Shown here one piece after another: positions 1 to 7,191 of a stretch of 64,000 nucleotides of DNA. The stretch spans positions 13,812 to 77,811 of the forward strand of contig NZ_CAWNSW010000009.1 in the NCBI RefSeq assembly GCF_963877135.1, read 5' to 3'. Source of the DNA: Stenomitos frigidus_A. Lineage in GTDB: Bacteria; Cyanobacteriota; Cyanobacteriia; Leptolyngbyales; Leptolyngbyaceae. The notes under the pieces were generated by a model. That model was not told where the DNA came from and did not search any database. It worked only from the letters and a program-made list of their open reading frames with translations. A program made the translations under genes and the position numbers. Each line of letters begins with the position of its first letter. Positions within the stretch are counted from its first letter, which is position 1.

Positions 1-114
1 ACCAAAATCGGTGAACAAACCACTGAAGCGGCTTCAGACGCGCATCGGGGGCTCAAAGGTCCCATTCAGAAGTTTGGTAAATTACTCAGTAAGACAGGTA
101 AGTCGCTGGCATAG
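1..114 (+). CDS. C-terminal fragment of an unknown protein
   Basis: An open frame enters from the left edge and stops at TAG 112-114, giving 37 residues that end in a Lys/Gly/Leu-rich amphipathic stretch (..FGKLLSKTGKSLA). The start lies outside the window. No family can be recognised from this tail; the Ala/Thr/Glu-rich segment before it would fit a helical or coiled-coil protein, but that is only an impression. The reading frame is open from base 1 and is followed by non-coding repeat DNA, which is the main support. Confidence 0.45.
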   Translation, partial: TKIGEQTTEAASDAHRGLKGPIQKFGKLLSKTGKSLA

Positions 115-166
115 TACTTGCCTCGGCGTTGCTGATGGGGTTGCTTTGTGAATCCCTGTCTCTGCT

Positions 167-194
167 GTAGAGGCGTTTCATGAAACGTCTCTAC
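167..194. repeat. Palindromic element, GTAGAG..CTCTAC type
   Basis: A 28-bp near-perfect inverted repeat with no loop: GTAGAGGCGTTTCA followed by TGAAACGTCTCTAC, with a single G/T-type mismatch. It lies in the 242-bp gap between the partial gene at the left edge and the zinc-ribbon gene. A related perfect palindrome is at 39121-39152. Nothing else recognisable lies in this gap. Confidence 0.75.
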
Positions 195-356
195 GAGATT
201 CATCCTTCAAATCAGCAACGCCTTTGCTGCGTTCGCCCTCAGCAGAAAACCTGATTCGCTAGCGACGCAGAGCCTTAAGTGTCTGAGCGAGGCAGGCAAA
301 TGATTGGTGCGTTGTTTGATGGCGATCGCCTTACTGTTATGGGAAGCATCGCCCTT

Positions 357-545
357 TCAACCTTCGTATTCGCTGTCTATTTCAATCTCTAGCGTCTCTT
401 CATCAATCCGTACATAGAGAATGTTGGGTCGGCAGCAAACCTGGCAATCCTCCACATACGATTGCTGGTTGCCACCGCTGAAATCGACAAACGTGGTGTT
501 TTCCTCACCACAGTAAGCGCAGTAATATTCTGCTGTATTCTGCAT
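357..545 (-). CDS. CPXCG-type cysteine-rich zinc-ribbon protein
   Basis: A 62-residue protein with two Cys pairs, CAYCG near residue 9 and CQVCCRPN near residue 34, on either side of a short hydrophilic segment. This matches the small CPXCG-motif cysteine-rich family, whose members are about 60 aa and are thought to bind one zinc ion through the four cysteines; their function is unknown. The C-terminus is acidic (EIEIDSEYEG). The ATG at 545 is preceded by GGGAGAGG on the minus strand, a good ribosome site. It stands alone between repeat-rich spacers. Family assignment is by motif and length only. Confidence 0.8.
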   Translation of the reverse strand: MQNTAEYYCAYCGEENTTFVDFSGGNQQSYVEDCQVCCRPNILYVRIDEETLEIEIDSEYEG

Positions 546-566
546 TCCTCTCCCTTATCCTTATAG

Positions 567-668
567 CGTTCAGCGGTCAGCGGTCAGCCATCAGCTTTTA
601 GCGGTCAGCTTTCAGCCATTAACTCAAAACTCTCTAGCGTAGCGGCGCAAAGCGCTACTCAAAACTTT
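567..668. repeat. 7-bp simple-repeat tract with hairpin
   Basis: Degenerate heptamers (AGCGGTC/AGCTTTC type) are followed by ACTCAAAACTC, then the hairpin-forming TAGCGGCGCAAAGCGCTA, then ACTCAAAAC. The same composite occurs, in either orientation, at 2389-2512, 4640-4700 and 55780-55840. It separates the zinc-ribbon gene from the 3' end of the radical SAM gene and has no coding potential. Confidence 0.7.
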
Positions 669-684
669 CGTTCCCCCACCCTTC

Positions 685-2316
685 CTACATCGCCTCGATC
701 GGCTGCTTAAAATGCTCCCTTGCACTTGACAGATGTTTGAGCAGTGTGGCTTGCGGTAAAGGTCCCTTTAAATGGCTCCAGGGCAGCACTTGTTCTGGTT
801 GCCAGTCAGTGTAGACATAGAAATCCAGGTTAGGAAGCTTGCCTCGAAGCTCTTTAAACGCGCGACGGTAGCTGCCCAGTGAATCGCCATAATGCCGTGT
901 TAGCTCCAGGAACTGTGAAAGACGTCGATCGCCCCTGGAAAGCAGCGTTTGAATCACCGACCAGTTGTAGCTTTCGGGACGAAACTCAATCCCTTGAGGG
1001 CGCAATTGTTTTTGTAGCCATTGCAGCCGCTTTTCAGACTGAGTATTGACGCCAAACCATTGAAAGGGCGTGTGGGCTTTTGGTACAAAGGTGCTGCAAC
1101 CGAAGGTCAACCGCAATCCGGGCACGGTTTTCTTAATGTCGCGCAGCATTGCCACCGTTTGATCGAGATCCTCTGGTTCCTCACCCGGAACGCCCACCAT
1201 GCCATACAGCTTGAGGTTGCTGAGTCCACCGGCTTTGGCGTTCATCGCTGCCTGGATAATTTCATCGTTGGTCAGCTTTTTGTTAATGATCTGTCGCAGA
1301 CGATCGCTCCCACTTTCCACCGCGATCGTAATCGAGCGCGTATCATGCTTCGTCAGCGTTGCCGCGAGTTTGGGTGTCACCGTATTCGTGCGTACCGAGG
1401 CAATGCTTAAACGCACGTGGTCATAATCTGGACGATTGAGATAATCTAGCAGCGTCTCAAATTCAGGGTGTTGGGTTACGGAGGCGCCCAGTAAGCCGAG
1501 ACGATCAGTCACAGTCAGCCCTTGCGCGATCGCGGGCACTAACGACTCCTCCACACTCGCTGTCCGAAACGGTAGCGTCAGATAGCTGGCAAGGCAGAAG
1601 CGGCACATCTCCGGGCAACTCCGCACCACTTCAATCATGTAGATGTTTTCCCACGCCGCTTTCTCAGTGACGACCGTGGATGCCGAGAGCGTATTGCCTC
1701 GATAGGTTTGCTTTTCAATCTGTGCTGGAATGGTTGCATCGACCGGCACGATCGACTCCAATGCACCGTCAGGACTGTGATACGTCGCTACATACAGGCT
1801 TGGTACGTAAATTCCTGGCACCTGGGCTAATTGGCGAAGTTGGGTGGCGCGATCGGCATGGCGTACTGCTTGATAGGCAGTAATAAACTCACCCAGCAGC
1901 AACTCACCATCGCCCAGCAAAATAATGTCAAAGAACGCCGCAAACGGTTCAGGATTCGCTGTTAATACTGGGCCACCCCCAAACACCAGCGGCTGAGCGT
2001 TCGATCGTTCGGTTGCCCGAATCGGAATCGACAACGACTCCAGTAGGTTCAGAACATTCACATAATCCAATTCCCACGACAGCGAAAAGCCTAGCAGTTC
2101 TGGCTCTGACGGCAACGGCTCTTGGGCATCCGTAAACAGGCGGCTGACCTGCACATCAGGACGCGCTGCCAAAGTTGCCCACACCACCTGGTAGCCGAGG
2201 CTGGTAATCCCAACGCTGTAGGTGTTGGGGAAAGCAAAAATTGTCGGTACCGCATCAGCAGTTGCGTTTGCCGGAGTGAAAAGTAGACGTTCGGCAGTAA
2301 AAGGGGAACCAGTCAT
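685..2316 (-). CDS. Radical SAM protein with B12-binding-like N-terminus
   Basis: A 543-residue protein. The CX3CX2C cluster motif (CPEMCRFC, about residues 234-241) would hold the 4Fe-4S cluster used to cleave S-adenosylmethionine. The roughly 200 residues before it carry Gly-rich loops (LVFGGGPVLTANPEP, DIILLGDGE) as in B12-binding-domain radical SAM proteins. Downstream, TIAVESGSDRLRQ and KLYGMVGVPGEEPEDL are typical of the partial TIM barrel of the MiaB/YgiQ-like superfamily. The substrate is unknown. The ATG at 2316 starts well ahead of the cofactor domain and no better start is evident. It is monocistronic, flanked on both sides by heptamer-repeat tracts. Confidence 0.85.
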   Translation of the reverse strand: MTGSPFTAERLLFTPANATADAVPTIFAFPNTYSVGITSLGYQVVWATLAARPDVQVSRLFTDAQEPLPSEPELLGFSLSWELDYVNVLNLLESLSIPIRATERSNAQPLVFGGGPVLTANPEPFAAFFDIILLGDGELLLGEFITAYQAVRHADRATQLRQLAQVPGIYVPSLYVATYHSPDGALESIVPVDATIPAQIEKQTYRGNTLSASTVVTEKAAWENIYMIEVVRSCPEMCRFCLASYLTLPFRTASVEESLVPAIAQGLTVTDRLGLLGASVTQHPEFETLLDYLNRPDYDHVRLSIASVRTNTVTPKLAATLTKHDTRSITIAVESGSDRLRQIINKKLTNDEIIQAAMNAKAGGLSNLKLYGMVGVPGEEPEDLDQTVAMLRDIKKTVPGLRLTFGCSTFVPKAHTPFQWFGVNTQSEKRLQWLQKQLRPQGIEFRPESYNWSVIQTLLSRGDRRLSQFLELTRHYGDSLGSYRRAFKELRGKLPNLDFYVYTDWQPEQVLPWSHLKGPLPQATLLKHLSSAREHFKQPIEAM

Positions 2317-2388
2317 GCATCAAATCGATAGGGAACACAAATCAATGAAACCGAAGGGGCGAGAGGCCGTGAAGCGTAAGAAAGTTTT

Positions 2389-2512
<124 letters not shown>

Positions 2513-2978
2513 ACCAGCTCTACCTACCTTTGTTGTAGCTTTTCTTACGCCTTTTCAGTTGGACGGATCACACCTGACTCTGTCATTGCCGCTGCGTAGA
2601 CTCGCGCAAAAGCTCATCAGCTCTTCATAGAAATTTCCCTGATCGCTTTATAGTTCTGCCGAATAGATGATGCAGAAACAGAAAGAATTGGTCTCTTTTG
2701 AGTCGCTCAGGGTCTCTCAGATTGGTCTCATTGTGAAGGCATTGTAAACCTTTACAGACTGCTGACTGGATCGTCACTATCGATAGGCTCTCGCTCCTCT
2801 GGAGTGCTTGTCTGTCTGGTTGGCACTTGCCTGCTGCGATTGCAAATTGAAACCATTGCTGCACATAGCCCCTGCCATCAACTGCCATGAATGGTGCGAT
2901 TTCCGTGAATGATGCGATGCGCGATCGCTAAATAACGGTGCAGCAACGTAATGGGATGGCGTCTATTCAACCAAGCTT
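2513..2978. other. Non-coding spacer upstream of the cellulose cluster
   Basis: About 465 bp with no convincing gene. A minus-strand frame of 87 codons at 2625-2888 has no recognisable family and odd composition. The stretch should hold the promoters of the cellulose operon and of the radical SAM gene, but no clear -35/-10 pair could be picked by eye. Confidence 0.4.
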
Positions 2979-4562
2979 ATGACTTTGAAGACACCCCTAA
3001 CCTTGTACCCAGCCAGACGCATGTTATTGAAACTGATCTGGCTCAACCCACTGCTGTGCTTTGGTTTTACCGTTGCTCTAATGTTGACCGCTGGCGTAGC
3101 CGAAGTGCTGATCAATTGCCCGTCGGCTCTGGCAGACTCTAAACCCGACGATCTCCCGGAGTCAATCACTGACGCTGCAACTGCGGCTCCTGTTCCCTCT
3201 GCACAGACTCAAGTGGTTGAGGACAGTCGCTCCAGTACTTTCAAAAAAAGTGGTGTCCTGCAAGAGTATCCTACGCGATCGCGGCAGGCGGCTAAAGCGA
3301 TGACTCAGGCGTTGGTGGATGCGACCTCTAAGCAGTCTGTTGCTCTTTTGCCTGAGTTCAACCCGGCCAATCTTCAGCTGGCGTCCACTGCGGTTGATTC
3401 ACTGGTGCAGCCATCAAGCAGTCAGGCTTGCGCTGAAAGTGCCGCCGATCAATGTCAATGGTTGAATCAACAGCGCCGACCAAATCAGCAGTTAACCTTC
3501 GAGCGATCGTCGTTGCTCCTGGCAGACTCCGGTGTGCCAGCACCCTCCGATAAGGTGCGGCGGCAGGGGAGCGAGGTTTTGGGCGTGCCGTCGATCCAGC
3601 TACAGGGCGTGTTTAAGCAAGAAGGGAGCGATACTTCAGCACGGGCACGCTTGACCACTTTTTATCCCGTGACGCCCAATGCTGCGTTTGGTGCTGAGGT
3701 GGATTTGACCACAGGCAGAGGCTTTGCTGATTCGCAAGAGACGGGGTTGAATCTCAATGAGCTGTATTTTGCTGGATCGCTGCCATCGTTGCCGACGCTA
3801 CGGTTTGTTGTGGGGTTGATGGATCTGACCTCCTACTTCGATCGCAATAGCTTTGCCAAAGACGGAGCCACGCACTTCTTTAACTCCGTGTTTCAGACCA
3901 ATCCAGCCTTAGCAGCGGCGGGCATTGCGTCTCGTCCAGGTTTACTCGTGAACTGGAGCGTCACAGACGACATCGACCTCAAGGCGACGACCTTTTCCTC
4001 ATCGCGCAGCCTGGGCGATTTCCATCTGGACGGGTTCGCAGGCGAAGTTGGCGTTCGCTTTGGCACCGCAATTATTCGTGGGACGTACGTTTCATCCCGC
4101 GATGCCGGACAGCGAAGCGGCTTTCGAGAAATTTTTGACATTCCACGATCGGGTCGTTCCGGTCCCCGGTCGGGCGATCGCGAAGAAGCCTATGGTATCA
4201 ACGGCGAATTCTTCATTCCTAGCCTCAAGCTTGGGCTCTTTGGACGCTATGGGCACTATACCAACCTGAATTTAGACTCCAGCGGCACCACCTATAGTGC
4301 TGGACTGAACTTCCTGGATATCTTTTTGCCGAACGATCGACTAGGGATAGGCTACGGACGGCAACTATCGAACGATGATCTGCGACGTGCACGGGGCGAC
4401 CAAAACCCCGACGTACTGGAGTTGTTCTACGACTTTCGCATCACGCCCAATTTACGTGCAGCAGTGATGCTTCAGGAGCGCAATGCCTTCTCAGAAACGG
4501 TCTTAGGCGTACGTGTCCGGACAGATTTTGATCTTTCGCCACTCTTTAGGAGGTCGAGATGA
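2979..4562 (+). CDS. Outer-membrane beta-barrel protein of the cellulose cluster
   Basis: A 527-residue protein. The N-terminus has a signal-like segment (basic region, then LLCFGFTVALMLTAGVAEVL, ending ALADS); a second ATG at 3021 would give a shorter, equally plausible signal. A low-complexity linker of about 160 residues follows. The last 330 residues show alternating polar/hydrophobic strands and short turns (LKLGLFGRYGHYTN, DRLGIGYGRQLS, LELFYDFRITPNLRAAVML) ending VRVRTDFDLSPLFRRSR, like carbohydrate-selective OprB-type porins. It overlaps the next gene, a TPR protein, by 4 bp (ATGA), so the two are translationally linked. In other bacteria BcsC combines TPRs with a C-terminal barrel; here the barrel would be this separate protein. 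The pore role is inferred. Confidence 0.7.
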   Translation: MTLKTPLTLYPARRMLLKLIWLNPLLCFGFTVALMLTAGVAEVLINCPSALADSKPDDLPESITDAATAAPVPSAQTQVVEDSRSSTFKKSGVLQEYPTRSRQAAKAMTQALVDATSKQSVALLPEFNPANLQLASTAVDSLVQPSSSQACAESAADQCQWLNQQRRPNQQLTFERSSLLLADSGVPAPSDKVRRQGSEVLGVPSIQLQGVFKQEGSDTSARARLTTFYPVTPNAAFGAEVDLTTGRGFADSQETGLNLNELYFAGSLPSLPTLRFVVGLMDLTSYFDRNSFAKDGATHFFNSVFQTNPALAAAGIASRPGLLVNWSVTDDIDLKATTFSSSRSLGDFHLDGFAGEVGVRFGTAIIRGTYVSSRDAGQRSGFREIFDIPRSGRSGPRSGDREEAYGINGEFFIPSLKLGLFGRYGHYTNLNLDSSGTTYSAGLNFLDIFLPNDRLGIGYGRQLSNDDLRRARGDQNPDVLELFYDFRITPNLRAAVMLQERNAFSETVLGVRVRTDFDLSPLFRRSR

Positions 4563-7009
4563 GTGAATTGAATGAATGGCAGAAGGCGGAAGGCGGAAGG
4601 CAGATGGTCATAAGGAGTCAGGCGTTGGGAGTCGGGAGTTGGGAAAACTCAAAACTCTTTAACCTAGCGGCGCAAAGCGCTACTCAAAACTCAAAGCTCT
4701 CTTACTCCTCTCTCTTCTCTCCTCTCTCCTCACCGTTTTCTCTCCGCCTCGTGCTACTGGGTCTAACGAGTGGTTTGCTGCTTACGCTGACTGGAATGCC
4801 ATCACAAGCACAGTCGGTATCAGTCAGTCAGGGTTATACGCTGCTTAACCGCGGTTGGGTGAAGGATGCGATCGCCTCGTTTCAGTCGGCGTTGCGGCAG
4901 AACCCACAGTCGCTAGAGGCAAAGCTGGGATTGGCGATCGCCTATCAGCGGGCAGGCCAAGATGCTAACGCATGGCAGGCGTATCGGCAGGTGCTGGCGC
5001 AAGACTCGAAAAATCTGACGGCACTCTCTGCGATCGGTGTGTTGGGTGGTTATCGAGCGGAGTGGCAGGCGCAAGGTATTGAGGCGCTGACCACGTTACT
5101 CACGCTAGCTCCCGACCGGACGAGCGATCGTGAGCAGAGAGCAGTGTTGTACGGCTACCAGGGGCGGTTTGCGGAAGCGCTGGCAGATTATCAACGACTG
5201 CTTCAGAAGCCCACACCCAAAGTGCTTTTGGGCGCGGCACAGGCGTATACCTACAGTGGCAGTTATCAAGACGGTATTGTGCTGTTTGAACGCTATCGTG
5301 CTACGGGGAAAGCCTTACCCAATGACGCTGTGATTGCCTATGCGACAGCCTTACGGGAGACTGGCAAGTCTGAGCAGGCGATCGCTTTGCTGGAGCCGTT
5401 ACTGAAGCAACTCAAGGCCCCTGATCGAACCGCGATCGAAGTGCGAGCGGCACTGGCAGAGGCCTATCAGGCGAACCAACAGTCCGAGCAAGCCCGCCTG
5501 ATTTTGCAACCGTTACGCAATCAACCGGAGGCTGCTTTACCCCTGGCACGAGCGCTGAGTCAGATTGGTCGGCAGTCAAGCGATACCGCACTGTATGCAG
5601 AAGCCGTAGAGCAGTATCGTCAGGTCTTGCGCCAAACAGCCAACCCATCGCCAGGGTTGGTGACGGAAGCCGCGGATGTCTTCAGCGAATATCCGCCAGC
5701 ACGATCGGACGCAGCGTCACTGTATGAGCAGTTGCTACGGCAGCAGTCGAAGCCAAGCTTGATCGTGAAACGGGTGGCAGTCGCCTATCAGCTAGGGCAA
5801 ATCACGTCTGGCGAACTGCGACAGCAGCTACAAGCGGCCTTGCAGCCACTGCCTGGGGATGCAACAGAACGTCAGGCGATCGCCCTTGCTCTCGTTCGTC
5901 TCGATCCACCCGATTCGGTGCTGCTGCCTCAGTATCAGGAACTCCTGCAAAGCAATGTTGATGCACCCTTCCTCTACTTTAGGGTCGCGCAGATCTGGGT
6001 GCAGCAAGGCAAGTTTGAGCAAGCACGGCAAGCGCTGCAAACGTACAGTGCAACCGCTATGGGCTCGCGCGATCGTGCCCCCCAACTGTTGCTCGCTGAG
6101 ATTGAGCGGCGAGAAAGCAAGCTAGATGCCAGTGCCCAACGCTACGAAGCTTTGATTGCCACTAATCCACCGGCGCCCGTACTATCCAACGCCTTGCTGG
6201 GCTTGGCAGACGTGCGACAGGCACAGGGACGATCGGAGGACGCCTTACGCGTGTACGACGACGTTCTGGCGAAAAATCCTGGCAATCTACGCACCCAACT
6301 CGGTCGAGCCAGCGTCGCTTATCGTGCAGAACGCATCACACAAGCGGAAGCAGAAGCCGTACTCACTACATGGCTGCAGTCGCCTGCTGCCGCTGAAACC
6401 CCGCCAGAACTTTTTAGCCTGGTCGGAGCGCTGCCAGCCGATCCGAGGCGAGAAGCCCTTTACACCTCTTTATTGGCGGTGAATTCAGAGAACCTGTCCA
6501 TTCAGCGTCGTGCCCTGCAAGTTTTGGTAGCCCGCGATCCAGCCGCCGCCCGATCGCAGGTGGAACAACTCGTCACCCGCAATCCAGGCGATTTGAATGC
6601 CTACTTTGTGCAGGGCGATCTGGCACAAACGCTGGGTGATTTAGCGCTGGCTAGCAATGCCTACAGCGCCATTTTGCAGCAGCAGCCTAATAACGTGGAC
6701 GCGATCGCTGCTCTGGCGGGTGTGCGCTTTCAGCAACAGCGCTATGTCGAGGCCAAAATGCTGTATACCCGCGTGCTTGCCCTGCGACCCGATGACCTTG
6801 ACACACGACGTATTTTGGGCGAACTGAGCCTTGCCCAAGACCATCCCGGCATCGCCCTGCAGCAGTTCAAAGACCTACGGCAGGCACAAATGGCCAAAGA
6901 AACGCCCACACTGCCACAGAGCAATCGTGCCACCGATCGCAAAATCGAGAAAATCCAGGTCGATCTCCTTCGACGACGAGGCTTTCAGCCCTCCTGGGAG
7001 CGGTACTAA
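4559..7009 (+). CDS. TPR periplasmic protein, BcsC-like without barrel
   Basis: An 816-residue protein. After an unusual 55-residue leader comes a signal-type hydrophobic segment (LVLLGLTSGLLLTLTGMPSQAQS), then about 700 residues of TPR helices (for example YTLLNRGWVKDAIASFQSALRQNPQSLEAKLGLA, and ANAYSAILQQQPNNVDAIAALAGV near the C-terminus). It resembles the periplasmic scaffold half of BcsC, which guides cellulose toward the outer membrane. It stops after the TPRs and has no beta-barrel, unlike full-length BcsC of about 1,150 aa. The start is supported by AGGAGGT at 4548-4554, four bases before the ATG that overlaps the upstream stop. The leader is translated from heptamer-repeat DNA (4571-4720). 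bcsB follows 182 bp later. Confidence 0.8.
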   Translation: MSELNEWQKAEGGRQMVIRSQALGVGSWENSKLFNLAAQSATQNSKLSYSSLFSPLSSPFSLRLVLLGLTSGLLLTLTGMPSQAQSVSVSQGYTLLNRGWVKDAIASFQSALRQNPQSLEAKLGLAIAYQRAGQDANAWQAYRQVLAQDSKNLTALSAIGVLGGYRAEWQAQGIEALTTLLTLAPDRTSDREQRAVLYGYQGRFAEALADYQRLLQKPTPKVLLGAAQAYTYSGSYQDGIVLFERYRATGKALPNDAVIAYATALRETGKSEQAIALLEPLLKQLKAPDRTAIEVRAALAEAYQANQQSEQARLILQPLRNQPEAALPLARALSQIGRQSSDTALYAEAVEQYRQVLRQTANPSPGLVTEAADVFSEYPPARSDAASLYEQLLRQQSKPSLIVKRVAVAYQLGQITSGELRQQLQAALQPLPGDATERQAIALALVRLDPPDSVLLPQYQELLQSNVDAPFLYFRVAQIWVQQGKFEQARQALQTYSATAMGSRDRAPQLLLAEIERRESKLDASAQRYEALIATNPPAPVLSNALLGLADVRQAQGRSEDALRVYDDVLAKNPGNLRTQLGRASVAYRAERITQAEAEAVLTTWLQSPAAAETPPELFSLVGALPADPRREALYTSLLAVNSENLSIQRRALQVLVARDPAAARSQVEQLVTRNPGDLNAYFVQGDLAQTLGDLALASNAYSAILQQQPNNVDAIAALAGVRFQQQRYVEAKMLYTRVLALRPDDLDTRRILGELSLAQDHPGIALQQFKDLRQAQMAKETPTLPQSNRATDRKIEKIQVDLLRRRGFQPSWERY
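4571..4720. repeat. Heptamer repeat tract inside a coding sequence
   Basis: This stretch contains GGCAGAAGGCGGAAGG-type units, ACTCAAAACTC, a degenerate copy of the TAGCGGCGCAAAGCGCTA hairpin, and ACTCAAAACTCAAAG. The same composite is intergenic elsewhere in the window. Here it lies downstream of the start codon and its ribosome site but upstream of the signal-peptide core of the TPR protein, and it keeps the frame open. Confidence 0.75.
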
Positions 7010-7044
7010 GAAGAGAGGGGTGAGGCGCGAGCAGGAAGACGGTT

Positions 7045-7130
7045 CGAATCCTTCATCCTTTAGCCTTCATCCTTTAGCCTTCATCCTTTAGCCTTCATCC
7101 TTCATCCTTCATCCTTCATTCTTCATTCTC
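7045..7130. repeat. CTTTAGC/CTTCATC heptamer tract
   Basis: Tandem 7-bp units run through this stretch: CCTTTAG and CCTTCAT repeats, then CATCCTT repeats. It fills most of the gap between the TPR gene and bcsB and is followed by a C/T-rich run up to the bcsB start. No terminator-like hairpin is seen, so read-through into bcsB is plausible. Confidence 0.7.
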
Positions 7131-7191
7131 CCCTTTGCTCCCTCGATCCCCTTCCCCTCCCTGCCCTCTTCCGCTCTACCCCTACTCTCCT

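Noticed and set aside
2625..2888. 87-codon minus-strand frame upstream of the cellulose cluster
   Set aside because: No recognisable family, irregular composition and no ribosome site.
7036..7056. GGTTCGAATCC, identical to a tRNA T-arm
   Set aside because: No acceptor stem, D-arm or anticodon arm can be built around it; it is followed at once by heptamer repeats.
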